Assembly: GCF_007713685.1 (NCBI RefSeq)
Contig: NZ_VMRJ01000002.1
Location: forward strand, 930,001-994,000
Reading direction: 5' to 3'
Source: Hymenobacter setariae
Lineage (GTDB): Bacteria; Bacteroidota; Bacteroidia; Cytophagales; Hymenobacteraceae
Length of the DNA stretch: 64,000 nt
A program made the position numbers and the translations under genes. Of the stretch, positions 34,892 through 44,120 are shown piece after piece. The notes under the pieces were generated by a model. It was not told the origin of the DNA, searched no databases, and saw nothing but the letters and a program-made list of their open reading frames with translations. The number at the start of each line of letters is the position of its first letter. The stretch's first letter is position 1.

Positions 34892-36349
34892 ATGAGCATT
34901 TTCTCCCTGCTAATCTGGCTGGTGGGCACGTTGCTGCCCCTAGGTGCTTTGTGGCTGGTGTACCGGCTGGCGCTGCGCGGCGAGCGCTGCTTCGGCTACA
35001 ACCGGGCCTTCTTGCTGCTGGCCCCGCTGCTAGCGGCTGCGCTGCCCCTGCTGCCGCGCCCGGCGCTGCCGCTGTGGCTCAACAGCTCCACTGTGGCCGT
35101 GGCTACCAGCAAAACTGGTGTAGCGGCGGTACTGCTGCCAGTGGTGCAGACTGAGCCAGTAGCAGCCTCTAGCGCTGGGTGGTCGGCATGGGAATGGCTT
35201 GGGGCCGTTTACCTCGCTGGGGTAGCCCTAGGGCTGGGACGGTTGGCCTGGCAGGTAGGGCGGCTGTGGTGGCTGGCCCGCCGCCTGCCGCGCGAGGTGC
35301 GGTCCAGCTATGTGCTGGCCTACACCGGCGGGCAACTGCCGGTCAGTTCATTCGGCCGGGTCGTTTTCTGGGATGAAACGGCCCACCTACTGCCCGCCGA
35401 GGCCGCGGCCGTGCTCACCCACGAGCTGGCCCACGTGCAGCAGCGCCACACCTTCGATGTGCTGTGGCTCGAAGCGTGGCGGGCTGTGCTCTGGCCCAAT
35501 CCTTTTGCCCATCTGCTGCTGCCGGCCCTGCGCCTCACCCACGAGTTGCTCGCCGACCGAGCCGCCGCTGGGGGCGCTTCCCAAGAGATGGTTTACCCCA
35601 CCTTGCTAGCTCGCTTGGCAGCCCAGCAACTGAGTGGGGTAGCGTATTCCACACTACTCCAGCCCTTCACTTTTTCCTTCACCCTCACCCGCATTGCTAT
35701 GTTGCAGAATCAAGTTCCCGTGCGCCGCTGGAAGCAGTGGCTCGTGTTGCCCGCCCTAGGTGGATTATTCTTTCTCGGTAGCCACGCCGCGCTGGCGCAG
35801 GGCGGGCCAGTGCCTAGCGCCGCGCAGCAAAAAGCTTGGCAAGATGATATCGCTCGTAAAACACGCATAGCTGAGCGCGAAGATTCTATACGAACAGGTG
35901 GCAAGTATGAGCCGGGCACTACGCAGCAGGTCAATATCATTTATGGGAATAAACCGGGCGAAGCGGTAGTAACCGTGACGCGAGTGCCAGTGCGCCCCGC
36001 GCCTCCTCAACCAACTACTAGCGGCGGTAAAAAGGTATTCACATACGTAGAGCAAATGCCGCAACTACCCGGTGGAGGCGGGCAGGCAGCTATCGTGAAT
36101 ACCATTCGCCAGAACGTGGAGTATCCAAAGTCAATGACTAAGGGGAATACTCCGAAAGGCAAGGTTTTTGCGCAGTTTACAGTAAATGAGAAAGGCGAAG
36201 TGCGGGAGACTAAAATCGTGAAAGGCTTAAACCCAGCCCTCGATAATGCCGTGTTAGCTTCTATACAGCAGCTACCCCGCTTTGAGCCCGGCCGGCAAGA
36301 CGGTAAGCCAGTTGCAGTAAGCTTTACTGTGCCCGTAACATTTCTATAA
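34892..36349 (+). CDS. Second M56-TonB metallopeptidase (paralogue)
   Basis: The 485-residue product is a close tandem paralogue of the one at 32782: nearly the same membrane helices, HELAHVQQRH active site and transmembrane segment. The TonB-like C-terminus is more divergent (GKVFAQFTVNEKGEVRETK). The start is the ATG at 34892, since longer versions of the frame read through the blaI remnant. With its own repressor dead and no palindrome upstream, it either depends on the first BlaI or has lost its control. Confidence 0.92.
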   Translation: MSIFSLLIWLVGTLLPLGALWLVYRLALRGERCFGYNRAFLLLAPLLAAALPLLPRPALPLWLNSSTVAVATSKTGVAAVLLPVVQTEPVAASSAGWSAWEWLGAVYLAGVALGLGRLAWQVGRLWWLARRLPREVRSSYVLAYTGGQLPVSSFGRVVFWDETAHLLPAEAAAVLTHELAHVQQRHTFDVLWLEAWRAVLWPNPFAHLLLPALRLTHELLADRAAAGGASQEMVYPTLLARLAAQQLSGVAYSTLLQPFTFSFTLTRIAMLQNQVPVRRWKQWLVLPALGGLFFLGSHAALAQGGPVPSAAQQKAWQDDIARKTRIAEREDSIRTGGKYEPGTTQQVNIIYGNKPGEAVVTVTRVPVRPAPPQPTTSGGKKVFTYVEQMPQLPGGGGQAAIVNTIRQNVEYPKSMTKGNTPKGKVFAQFTVNEKGEVRETKIVKGLNPALDNAVLASIQQLPRFEPGRQDGKPVAVSFTVPVTFL

Positions 36350-36381
36350 GCTCTACGTGGCTAAATACCACTAGAAGAAAT

Positions 36382-36423
36382 AAAGCCCGCCGGGTAAGCC
36401 CTCAGGCCCGCCCGGCGGGCTTT
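36382..36423. terminator. Bidirectional terminator between convergent genes
   Basis: A 13-base perfect stem (AAAGCCCGCCGGG and its complement) with a 16-base loop has T/A runs on both sides, serving the M56 gene and the transglutaminase gene. Confidence 0.85.
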
Positions 36424-36442
36424 TAATTGCGCGGTACCTCGA

Positions 36443-37417
36443 CTACTGCTGCTGTTGTTGCTGTTGCTGCTCCCACAGCAGGTATTTGCGGTACGAGTTG
36501 ACCGGGGCCTCAGCGGCGGGCGACTGCTGCACGTACACCGGCGCCTCGGTTACTTCGTCGGGTAGGCGAGGGGTGCCGTTTTCAATGTGCACCGAAACTT
36601 CCAAGGTATGTGCGCCGGTGCCTTTGTAAGTGCCTTTAGTGGGCGTGCAGTCGGCAAACTCGCGGCCGATGGCCATGCGCACGTGCCCGTCATTCACGAT
36701 GCAGTTGTTGGTGGGGTCGAGGCCCAGCCAGCCGTAGAACGGTACGTAAACCTCGACCCAGGCGTGGGTAGCGCCCGCCCCACGCACGCCCTCTTGGCGG
36801 GGGCACACGTAGCCGCTCACGTAGCGGGCCGGCAGCCCCATAAGGCGCAGCAAGTAGAGCAGCATGTGCGCAAAGTCTTGGCACACGCCCGCCCGCAGCC
36901 GCCAGATTTCTTCAATGGGCGTTTCGATGCTGGTTACGCCCTGGCGGTACTCAAACTTATCGTGCACATATTCGGAGAGTTCGAGTGCCTGCTTCAGCGG
37001 CTTAGCCCCAAAAGTGACAATGCCCCCTAGTGCCGTCCGCAACTCGGCCTCCAGCTCCGAATGCGGCGATTTTAGGAAGTCCATGAAGGCTACATCGGTG
37101 CGCAGGTTGGCCAGGTTTTCCCACTGCGTAGCGGCGGGTTCCTCATCCATCGGAAACTGGATGGCACGCGTTTCGACCTCGGCCACCGACTCAATCAGCA
37201 GCTCGGAATGCGGCGCAATGAGTGAGAAAACGCCGACCTGATTGCCGAAATAATCGGTGAACAGCGCCACCTCTGGCTGCCCCGTGATGCTCACGGTATG
37301 GCTCTTTACCGTCAGCCGGTGGTCGGGCAGCGGGTATATCATTAGCTGGTTGGTGCAGTCGGTAACTGGCGCGGCGTAGGCGTAGCGCGTGCGGTGCAGG
37401 ATTTTATAGGTAGGCAT
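36443..37417 (-). CDS. Transglutaminase family protein with N-terminal beta domain
   Basis: The protein has about 324 residues. The N-terminal Transglut_N-type domain begins YKILHRTRYAYAAPVTDC. The core shows the catalytic cysteine in GVCQDFAHMLLYLLR, histidine in GATHAWVEVYVP and aspartate in GLDPTNN. It ends with a run of eight glutamines coded by mixed CAG/CAA. It is the last gene of a cluster with alpha-E and ATP-grasp proteins, an arrangement widespread in bacteria and linked to a proposed peptide-modification or amide-bond pathway. The start at 37417 excludes five residues of an alternative start. Confidence 0.9.
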   Translation of the reverse strand: MPTYKILHRTRYAYAAPVTDCTNQLMIYPLPDHRLTVKSHTVSITGQPEVALFTDYFGNQVGVFSLIAPHSELLIESVAEVETRAIQFPMDEEPAATQWENLANLRTDVAFMDFLKSPHSELEAELRTALGGIVTFGAKPLKQALELSEYVHDKFEYRQGVTSIETPIEEIWRLRAGVCQDFAHMLLYLLRLMGLPARYVSGYVCPRQEGVRGAGATHAWVEVYVPFYGWLGLDPTNNCIVNDGHVRMAIGREFADCTPTKGTYKGTGAHTLEVSVHIENGTPRLPDEVTEAPVYVQQSPAAEAPVNSYRKYLLWEQQQQQQQQ

Positions 37418-37440
37418 AAGTTTAAATAGCAAGTCGATTT

Positions 37441-37534
37441 TGTCCTTGCGCGCACCGGGCCGGGCAGCAAGCGCACTTATTGAGCCGCGCCATCCTTAGT
37501 GCGCTTGCTGCCCGGCCCGGTGCGCGCAAGGACA
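37441..37534. repeat. 37-base perfect inverted repeat
   Basis: The arms (TGTCCTTGCGCGCACCGGGC ... and complement) are perfect over 37 bases, 20 bases apart, between two genes of the same cluster. The core differs from the GTCATGC family. Confidence 0.9.
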
Positions 37535-37550
37535 GACGCGTTAGGGTACC

Positions 37551-38480
37551 TTAGCCGTTGCCAAAGTACAGGTTGCTCAAGGCGGCCGTCACGTCCAGCA
37601 GTTCACCTCGCACTTGGCCCAAAAACTGACCTAGGGCGCCGGGCTGCTGTGCATGCATCGTGCTGTAGGCCACCGTAGTGCGCGCCTTGCCAATGAGAAA
37701 GCGCAGCTGCTCGTAGCTCTCGGGCCGGCTTTTGTCCTTGAGGCGCTCGCAGTAGCGCAGCAGTTGCTCGAGGCTGTAGCGCAACGAGTGCGGAAAGTCT
37801 GAATTGTAGAGCACTAGTTCTAGCACGCTAGTGGCGTCAATCTGGCCCTGGTAGGTTTTGACGTACAGCTCATAGCCCAGCAGACCGTAGAGCAAGTAGC
37901 GCAGCTCGGGCGAGTGCGCCACGTTTTCCTGGTCAAATAAATGCTGATTGATGCGCAGTAGGTCAACCGTTTGCAGTGCGCGCTCCAGAAACTTGCCTAG
38001 CTTGAGGTAGAGGTAGCCTTCATCGCGGGGCATGGTGTTTTGGACCGTGCCCACATACAACACGCTCTGCTGCGTAAGCGCATCGAGGCCCGATACGGGG
38101 TCTTCGCCAAGGGTAAGGTGCGCCATGTCGTCGCGCCTGATGAGGTGGTAGTAGTCGTTGAGGCTCTGCCACACCTCCTTCGTAATGTGGTCTTGCACGG
38201 CGCGCGCATTCTCACGGCCCCGCACGATGTTGTGATACACCGACGCCCCGTTTTCGCGGTCAAAAATGAGATGGTAGAGCACCTGCGGCGTGTGCGGCGC
38301 CTTTTTGGCGATGTCCTCGTCGCTGAGGTCGCCGAAGGCATACAGCAGCGGCAGCCAGCCCCAATAGTGCGGCTCGTCTTGCGAAGCAATGTATTGAATA
38401 CGAATAACCTGCAGCATGGCCTGGGTGCGCTCCATGTAGCGGCCCAGCCAGTAGATAGTGTCGGCAACGCGAGAAAGCAT
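37551..38480 (-). CDS. Alpha-E domain protein (DUF403)
   Basis: The 309-residue all-helical protein begins MLSRVADTIYWLGRYMERTQ, the standard opening of the alpha-E family, and ends with the typical helix VRGELLDVTAALSNLYF. Alpha-E proteins pair with circularly permuted ATP-grasp enzymes and transglutaminases, as here. The three are thought to form and cut an amide-linked small molecule or peptide, but no product is proven. Confidence 0.93.
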   Translation of the reverse strand: MLSRVADTIYWLGRYMERTQAMLQVIRIQYIASQDEPHYWGWLPLLYAFGDLSDEDIAKKAPHTPQVLYHLIFDRENGASVYHNIVRGRENARAVQDHITKEVWQSLNDYYHLIRRDDMAHLTLGEDPVSGLDALTQQSVLYVGTVQNTMPRDEGYLYLKLGKFLERALQTVDLLRINQHLFDQENVAHSPELRYLLYGLLGYELYVKTYQGQIDATSVLELVLYNSDFPHSLRYSLEQLLRYCERLKDKSRPESYEQLRFLIGKARTTVAYSTMHAQQPGALGQFLGQVRGELLDVTAALSNLYFGNG

Positions 38481-38488
38481 AGGGTTGT

Positions 38489-38660
38489 GCTAGCGTGTAA
38501 CCCCACCCCCCGGCCCCCTCCCCTCCGGGAGAGGGGGAGCCTGACGATAGTGGTAAGCTTTGGGTAAAGTGTTGTTTATAAGTAGTAAAGAGCTGTCTAA
38601 TTATGTTAGGCTCCCCCTCTCCTGGAGGGCAGGGGGCTGGGGGTGGGGTTACACGCTAGC
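38489..38660. repeat. Long imperfect inverted repeat, C/G-homopolymer rich
   Basis: Arms of about 53 bases (GCTAGCGTGTAACCCCACCC ... and complement), 65 bases apart, separate the ATP-grasp and alpha-E genes. The arms contain CCCCCTCCCCT-type runs and a few mismatches. Confidence 0.85.
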
Positions 38661-38662
38661 GC

Positions 38663-40111
38663 TTAATTGCCCAGCACCCACGTATCCTTGCTGCCTCCGC
38701 CCTGCGACGAATTCACAATCAACGACCCTTCTCGTAGGGCTACCCGCGTGAGCCCGCCGGGCACAATATCAATGCCCGAAGGCCCGCACAGCGCAAACGG
38801 CCGCAGGTCGATGCGCCTAGGTTGCAGTTTGCCATCGATATAGCACGGCGTAGACGAGAGGCTGATAATGGGCTGGGCAATGAAGCTGCGCGGGTCGCCC
38901 AGAATGGCTTGGCGGAAATCGGCCATCTCGGCCTCCGTAGCGGCGCTGCCGATGAGCATGCCGTAGCCGCCGCTCTCGTTGGTGCGCTTAATCACCATCT
39001 TGTCCATGTCCTTAAAAACCAGCTCGCGGTGCTCGGCATTTTCGAGCTGGTAGGTGGGCACGTTTTTCAAAATTGGCTCCTCGCCTAGGTAGTAGCGTAT
39101 CATGTCGGGCACGTAGCAGTACACGGCTTTGTCATCGGCCACGCCGTTGCCCATGGCGTTGGCAATAGCTACGTTGCCCTTGCGGTAGGCCCAGTACAGG
39201 CCCGGCACCCCGAGGGCGCTGTCGGGCCGGAAGGCGAGCGGGTCGAGAAACTCATCATCGACGCGGCGGTAGATAACGTCTACTTTTTCCAGCCCCTTCG
39301 TGGTTTTCATGTACACAAAGTGGTTGTGCACGATGAGGTCGCGGCCCTCCACCAGCTGAATGCCCATGAGGCGCGCCAAGGTGCTGTGCTCAAAATACGC
39401 CGAGTTGTAGATGCCCGGCGAGAGCAGTACCACCGTGGGGTCGCTGGTCTGGTGGTCGGCCAGTGCTTGCAAATTACGGTACAGCAAATCGGGGTAGCCT
39501 TTGACCGGTAGAACGTTGCTTTTGGGCAGTAAGTCGGGGAAAATGCGGTACGTGATGCTGCGATTCTCCAGCATGTACGACACCCCGGAGGGCGTGCGCA
39601 GGTTGTCCTCAAGCACGTAAAACTCGCCGTCGTGGTCCCGTATGAGGTCCACGCCCGCAATGTGCGTGTACACGTCGTGCGGCACCTGCACATTCATCAT
39701 TTCGCGCAAAAACTGCGGGCACGAGTATACGAGCGCCGCCGGTACCACGCCATCCTTCAAGATAAACTGTTGGTGATAAATATCTTTTAGAAAGATATTC
39801 AGCGCCTTCAGCCGCTGCTTGATGCCCGCCTCGATGCGCAGCCACTCGCTATTAGAGATGATGCGCGGAATAACGTCGAACGGAAAAATCTTCTCTATGC
39901 CCTCGCCGCTGCTGTACACCGTGAAGGTGATACCCTGGCTCATAAAAAGCTTTTTAGCCAATTCGTCCTTGCGGGTCATTTCGGCGCCAGCTAGGTTTTC
40001 AAGCGCTGCCACGAAGGCCTGGTATTCGGGCCGCACCGCACCGGCCTGAAACATCTCATCCCATACCTGGGGCTGCTCGGCATAAGAACTTAAAAGCGGA
40101 TTGTTCGGCAT
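38663..40111 (-). CDS. Circularly permuted ATP-grasp protein (DUF404/DUF407)
   Basis: The 482-residue protein matches the CP_ATPgrasp type 2 family, with VYSSGEGIEKIFPFDVIPRI, DIYHQQFILKDGVVPA, GVDLIRDHDGEFYVLEDNLR, and the late VIKRTNESGGYGMLIG ATP-binding region. It is the ligase component of the cluster. ATP-grasp enzymes join a carboxylate to an amine. It is the first of the three genes, transcribed toward the alpha-E and transglutaminase genes, with inverted repeats in both gaps. Confidence 0.93.
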   Translation of the reverse strand: MPNNPLLSSYAEQPQVWDEMFQAGAVRPEYQAFVAALENLAGAEMTRKDELAKKLFMSQGITFTVYSSGEGIEKIFPFDVIPRIISNSEWLRIEAGIKQRLKALNIFLKDIYHQQFILKDGVVPAALVYSCPQFLREMMNVQVPHDVYTHIAGVDLIRDHDGEFYVLEDNLRTPSGVSYMLENRSITYRIFPDLLPKSNVLPVKGYPDLLYRNLQALADHQTSDPTVVLLSPGIYNSAYFEHSTLARLMGIQLVEGRDLIVHNHFVYMKTTKGLEKVDVIYRRVDDEFLDPLAFRPDSALGVPGLYWAYRKGNVAIANAMGNGVADDKAVYCYVPDMIRYYLGEEPILKNVPTYQLENAEHRELVFKDMDKMVIKRTNESGGYGMLIGSAATEAEMADFRQAILGDPRSFIAQPIISLSSTPCYIDGKLQPRRIDLRPFALCGPSGIDIVPGGLTRVALREGSLIVNSSQGGGSKDTWVLGN

Positions 40112-40341
40112 AGCGCAGGTGGTATAAGTTCGGGGGTCTCTTCAAAGTAAATTATATTCTGTAGATACCCTAGGGGCTAAATAAACAACGTAAAATTTAA
40201 AAATATAGCTGAATAGTATAGCAATGCCCTTAAATGATACAGTCACCTGAAAAATGATGATTGCTAACACTTGCCGCTGTTTAGTACTCAACTTCCCCGC
40301 CGCTTGTCCGTTCATAGCCAACGTATCAAGCCAACTTCTGT

Positions 40342-41424
40342 GTGAAACTCTTTAGCTGCACCCACTGCGGGCAAGTAGTATATTTTGAAAACAGCCAGTG
40401 CGAAAAATGCCACTACCCACTGGGTTTTGAATCTACCCAGCTCCAGCTGCGCCCACTGGTAGCCGAGCCCGACGGTCGCACCTATCGTATTTATAACGAG
40501 CCGGCTAGCAGCACATACGCTTATTGCCAAAACCACCAGCACGACGCTTGCAACTGGTTGGTGCCCACAGATAGCGCCACGCCCTTCTGCCTGGCTTGCG
40601 ACCTCAATCGCACCATTCCTGACCTAGGGCAACCCGGCTTCTTGCAGCGCTGGCAGAGTATCGAAGTGGCCAAGCACCGCCTTGTATACAGCCTACTGTG
40701 CCTACACCTACCCGTGGTGAGCAAGCGCGTGTACCCCGACGAAGGCTTGCAATTTGATTTCAAAGCCGACGAAAGCCCCGAGCAACGCGTCATGACGGGC
40801 CACGACAACGGGTTAATTACCATTAATATAGCTGAGGCAGATGCTATCGAGCGCGAGCAGGCTCGGCAGGCCATGCACGAGCTGTATCGTACGCTGCTAG
40901 GTCACTTCCGCCACGAGGTGGGCCATTATTATTGGGACCGTCTTATTGCCAAGTCGCCCCACCTAGAGGAATTTCGGCAGCTTTTTGGCGACGACCGCCA
41001 GGACTACGGCGAAGCCCTTAAAAGGCACTACGCCCAGGGCGCCCCGCCCGACTGGCAGCAGCACTTCATCAGTGCTTACGCCACCAGCCACCCCTGGGAA
41101 GACTGGGCCGAAACCTGGGCCCACTACCTCCACATCATCGACACGCTGCAAACGGGCTCGGCCTACGGCCTGCGCCTCGAGCCCCTCGAAGAACTATCAG
41201 AGCAAGGCCTGCGCGCCGCCATTCAAGACCCCTATCAAGTAGCTGATTTTGGCCAGATTATGGCCATGTGGCTGCCGCTCACTTTCGCGCTCAACAGCCT
41301 CAACCGCAGCATGGGCCAACCCGACCCATACCCCTTCATCATCAGCCCCGATGTGCAGCGCAAGCTCGCCTTCATCCACAAAGTGGCCGGTGATAGGGTA
41401 GGGCTAGAGTCTAGCAAAAAGTAG
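40342..41424 (+). CDS. Putative zinc-binding metallopeptidase with N-terminal zinc ribbon
   Basis: The 360-residue protein starts at a GTG. Its N-terminal ribbon has the cysteines of FSCTHCGQ and of CEKC. Farther on FRHEVGHYYWDRL carries an HExxH site, and the downstream helix SHPWEDWAETWAHYLHII supplies acidic ligands. This matches the Peptidase_Mx family. It probably acts in the cytoplasm, since no signal peptide is present. The 230 bases before it are AT-rich and hold no gene; they must carry the divergent promoters. Confidence 0.88.
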   Translation: MKLFSCTHCGQVVYFENSQCEKCHYPLGFESTQLQLRPLVAEPDGRTYRIYNEPASSTYAYCQNHQHDACNWLVPTDSATPFCLACDLNRTIPDLGQPGFLQRWQSIEVAKHRLVYSLLCLHLPVVSKRVYPDEGLQFDFKADESPEQRVMTGHDNGLITINIAEADAIEREQARQAMHELYRTLLGHFRHEVGHYYWDRLIAKSPHLEEFRQLFGDDRQDYGEALKRHYAQGAPPDWQQHFISAYATSHPWEDWAETWAHYLHIIDTLQTGSAYGLRLEPLEELSEQGLRAAIQDPYQVADFGQIMAMWLPLTFALNSLNRSMGQPDPYPFIISPDVQRKLAFIHKVAGDRVGLESSKK

Positions 41425-41444
41425 TTCGGGCTTTGTAGTCCGAG

Positions 41445-42395
41445 CTACTTGCCTAGCAACTCGGCCAGCAGGCCTTCTTTCAAAGCAAAAGCCGAGGTCG
41501 TAATGCGCGTTAAACCATACGTTTTCAACACGTATTCCACAATAACGCTGGCTACCACCAGCATGTCGGCCCGCATCGGAAACATACCTGGTAGGGCCAC
41601 ACGCTCGTCATGGTTGAGGGTGAGCAACTGGGCGAAGTGTTGCTCAAAGTTGGACACCGACAGCCAGGTGCTGGGCGGCAGTTCGGCTTCCTTGCGCACG
41701 CGGCCCACCGTAAGGTCGGCCAGCGTATCGAAGCTGCCCGAACTGCCCACTAGCCCGGCTAGCGGCTTGTGCTCGGCCACGGCCGCCGTGAGCGGCGTCA
41801 GCGTTTCGGCTAGGTAGGCGATTTGGGCGCGCAGGCTTTCGCGCGGAAACACGCCGCTAGGCTCGGTGAAGAACTTATCGAGCAGCCGCTGCGCGCCAAT
41901 CTCAAAGCTCTGCTTCCAGAAAATGGTGTCCTCGTTGGCAATGATGAACTCGACCGAGCCGCCGCCGATGTCCATCAGCAGGTGTTTTTCGGTACCTAGG
42001 GCCACCGCTTGCCGGATGCCTTTGGCAATGAGCTCGGCCTCGCGCTCGCCACCGATTACCTCTACCTGAATGCCGGTTTGGTCCAGGATGTCGCGCACTA
42101 GGTCGGAGCCGTTGCGCGACACGCGCATGGCGCTGGTGGCCGTGGCGCGCACCTCCGTCACCTGGTGAAGTTCTATTTCTTCCTTAAAGCCGCGCAGCGT
42201 TTGCAGGGCGCGGGCGTAGGGCGCGGGTGCTATTTCGCCCTGGCTGATACCACCTTCACCTAGGCGCACGCCTACTTTGGTGCGCACTAAAGTGTGCGGC
42301 GGCTGGCCCGGCCGGTCTTCCACAATAAGCAGGTGGAAGGTATTGGTACCCATGTCAATAAGCGCCAAGCGGCGGTGCAGTACGGGAGCGTGCAT
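41445..42395 (-). CDS. Ppx/GppA family phosphatase
   Basis: The 316-residue protein shows the ASKHA fold: ALIDMGTNTFHLLIVED (phosphate 1), MDIGGGSVEFI (phosphate 2) and ATATSAMRVSRNG. Family members hydrolyse polyphosphate or pppGpp. At this length it consists of the two N-terminal domains only, as in many Bacteroidota and in short exopolyphosphatases. Which substrate is used cannot be read. Confidence 0.92.
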   Translation of the reverse strand: MHAPVLHRRLALIDMGTNTFHLLIVEDRPGQPPHTLVRTKVGVRLGEGGISQGEIAPAPYARALQTLRGFKEEIELHQVTEVRATATSAMRVSRNGSDLVRDILDQTGIQVEVIGGEREAELIAKGIRQAVALGTEKHLLMDIGGGSVEFIIANEDTIFWKQSFEIGAQRLLDKFFTEPSGVFPRESLRAQIAYLAETLTPLTAAVAEHKPLAGLVGSSGSFDTLADLTVGRVRKEAELPPSTWLSVSNFEQHFAQLLTLNHDERVALPGMFPMRADMLVVASVIVEYVLKTYGLTRITTSAFALKEGLLAELLGK

Positions 42396-42490
42396 ATAGA
42401 AGCAAAGAGAAAGCAGATGCAGCGGGGCATCGGCGCAAGATAGCGGCCGGTCTTATAAACGTTGTGGCTGAGCTCTGCGTAAAATGAATA

Positions 42491-42799
42491 ATGGATGAGG
42501 AAAAATTGGTTTCCACTAAGAAATGCCCTTTCTGCGAGCAGTGGTCGGAGTGGGATATGCAGCCCAACGACCGCTGCTCGCACTGCGGCAAGCTCCTTGA
42601 CCCCCAGGCCAGCAACCGTGCCCGGCAAGAAGCCGCCACAGCCCACAAAAATGCAGCATCTAGGATACGCCTTATCCAGATTCACCCCGACGATTCGGCC
42701 ATCATACGGTTTTTGAAGTGGATAGTCCGGGGTGGCCAGCTGCTGTTCATCGCGCTGCTGTCATTTTTTATCTGGGTAGCGACGATTGCGGCGGGCTAG
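42491..42799 (+). CDS. Small zinc-ribbon membrane protein
   Basis: The 102-residue protein has a four-cysteine ribbon (KKCPFCEQW and RCSHCGKLL) at residues 11-35, a charged linker, and one C-terminal membrane helix (LLFIALLSFFIWVATIA). Zinc-ribbon plus single-helix proteins of this kind are common, and their role is unknown. Its 3' end overlaps the next gene. Confidence 0.75.
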   Translation: MDEEKLVSTKKCPFCEQWSEWDMQPNDRCSHCGKLLDPQASNRARQEAATAHKNAASRIRLIQIHPDDSAIIRFLKWIVRGGQLLFIALLSFFIWVATIAAG

Positions 42800-43181
42800 C
42801 GAGAAATGGTATAGCCACTTGCACCACCCGCTGATGGTGGGCGCCGCGCTGCTCTATGCTGCCCTGCGGCTCAATCACGGCTGGCTGCACCAGCCACTGC
42901 CCACCCTGGTCAGCTCTTACCTAGGCGACTTGCTATGCCTGCCGCTGCTACTGAGCCTGGCGCTGGCCGCGCACCGCGGCCTGATAGACCGGTGCGGTAC
43001 CCTGCCGGTGGCGTGGCTGGTTGGAGCGTGGGCGGGCGTATCAGTATGGTTTGAGGGATTGCTGCCGCTGTGGTCACCCCGCGCCGTCGCCGACCCATTC
43101 GATGTGCTAGCTTATGGGCTGGGTGCTTGGCTATTCCACCACTGGCTCAACCGTCCGCTGCCGCAGGGTGCGCCTAGGTAG
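42786..43181 (+). CDS. Predicted integral membrane protein
   Basis: The frame gives 131 residues from a TTG at 42786 (overlapping the ribbon gene by 14 bases) or 115 from the ATG at 42834. There are about four hydrophobic segments (PLMVGAALLYAALRL, LGDLLCLPLLLSLALAA, WLVGAWAGVSVWF, DVLAYGLGAWLFHHWL). The layout resembles VanZ-like small membrane proteins but no diagnostic motif is present. Its stop overlaps the end of the convergent methyltransferase gene by eight bases. Confidence 0.72.
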   Translation: MRRASEKWYSHLHHPLMVGAALLYAALRLNHGWLHQPLPTLVSSYLGDLLCLPLLLSLALAAHRGLIDRCGTLPVAWLVGAWAGVSVWFEGLLPLWSPRAVADPFDVLAYGLGAWLFHHWLNRPLPQGAPR

Positions 43182-44058
43182 CAAAGCGGCAGAACGTGCC
43201 CAGCGGCAGCTTGCGCTTGTTGGCGTCGTGCAAATAGATTTCGCCCAACTCGCGCACAGCCTTCTTGCCGGGGAAAATGGCCTGGGTCAGATTGTCCAAT
43301 ATCAAGCCCGAAAAGCCCAGCGAATACAAGTTTATCACCAGAAAATGGTCCTCGGGGTCGAGCAGCTGCTGGCTGAGCTTGAGCATCTCGTTGAGCTCGT
43401 CTTCTAGCTGCCACTTCTCGCCGTTGGGGCCGCGGCCGTAGGCGGGCGGGTCCAGGATGAGGCCCTGGTATTTGCTGCCGCGCTTCACCTCGCGGCGCAC
43501 GTATTTCATGGCGTCTTCAACCAGCCAGCGCACGCCGTCGAGGCCACTGGCCTCCATGTTGTCGCGGGCCCAGAAGTTAACCTGCTTCACCGAGTCGAGG
43601 TGCGTCACGTCGGCCCCGGCGGCGCGGGCGGCCAGCGTGGCCGCGCCAGTGTAGGCAAACAGGTTGAGCACCCTAGGCAGCTTGGCTTGGCGCTTACGGG
43701 TCTGGTTATAAATAAATTGCCAGTTGGGGTCTTGCTCTGGAAATAGCCCTACGTGCTTAAATGAGGATAAACCCAGGCGGAAGCGCAACTTCAAGCCATC
43801 GGGCCGCTCGTAGCCGATAACCCACTGCTCGGGCATGCCTTTTTTGAGGCTCCACTGGCCTTTTTCGGTGCTGCCAGGGGCGCGGGCAAAGGTGGCATCG
43901 GCGCGCTGCCACTCGCTGGCGGGCAGGGCCGTGTCCCAAATGGCCTGGGGCTCGGGGCGGGCCAGCACATACTTGCCGAAGCGTTCGAGCTTCTGAAAGT
44001 TGCCGCTGTCGAGCAGCTCATAGTCGGGCCAGGGCGAGGTAGTGAGGAAGTCGTACAC
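43174..44058 (-). CDS. Class I SAM-dependent methyltransferase, RlmI/K-like
   Basis: The 294-residue enzyme starts at a GTG. The SAM motif I is in VLNLFAYTGAATLAARAAGA, the acidic beta-2 end in VTHLDSVKQ, and motif IV in LILDPPAYGRG. These are the marks of the SAM-methyltransferase family related to the 23S rRNA m5C/m2G enzymes RlmI and RlmK. It lacks the N-terminal PUA domain of RlmI. An RNA target is likely but not shown. Confidence 0.88.
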   Translation of the reverse strand: MYDFLTTSPWPDYELLDSGNFQKLERFGKYVLARPEPQAIWDTALPASEWQRADATFARAPGSTEKGQWSLKKGMPEQWVIGYERPDGLKLRFRLGLSSFKHVGLFPEQDPNWQFIYNQTRKRQAKLPRVLNLFAYTGAATLAARAAGADVTHLDSVKQVNFWARDNMEASGLDGVRWLVEDAMKYVRREVKRGSKYQGLILDPPAYGRGPNGEKWQLEDELNEMLKLSQQLLDPEDHFLVINLYSLGFSGLILDNLTQAIFPGKKAVRELGEIYLHDANKRKLPLGTFCRFAT

Positions 44059-44120
44059 AGCACAAAAGTACGGCCGCCCGGCGGCGCTATTAGGTAACAG
44101 TGCGCTAGGCCACGCGTTAA

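Noticed and set aside
36443..36470. CAG/CAA run as a phase-variable microsatellite
   Set aside because: The codons are mixed rather than a pure trinucleotide repeat and sit at the extreme C-terminus, so length change would hardly affect the frame or function.
42495..42716. Alternative 73-codon frame overlapping the zinc-ribbon gene
   Set aside because: The frame at 42491 has paired cysteines and a membrane helix; this one is an out-of-frame shadow.
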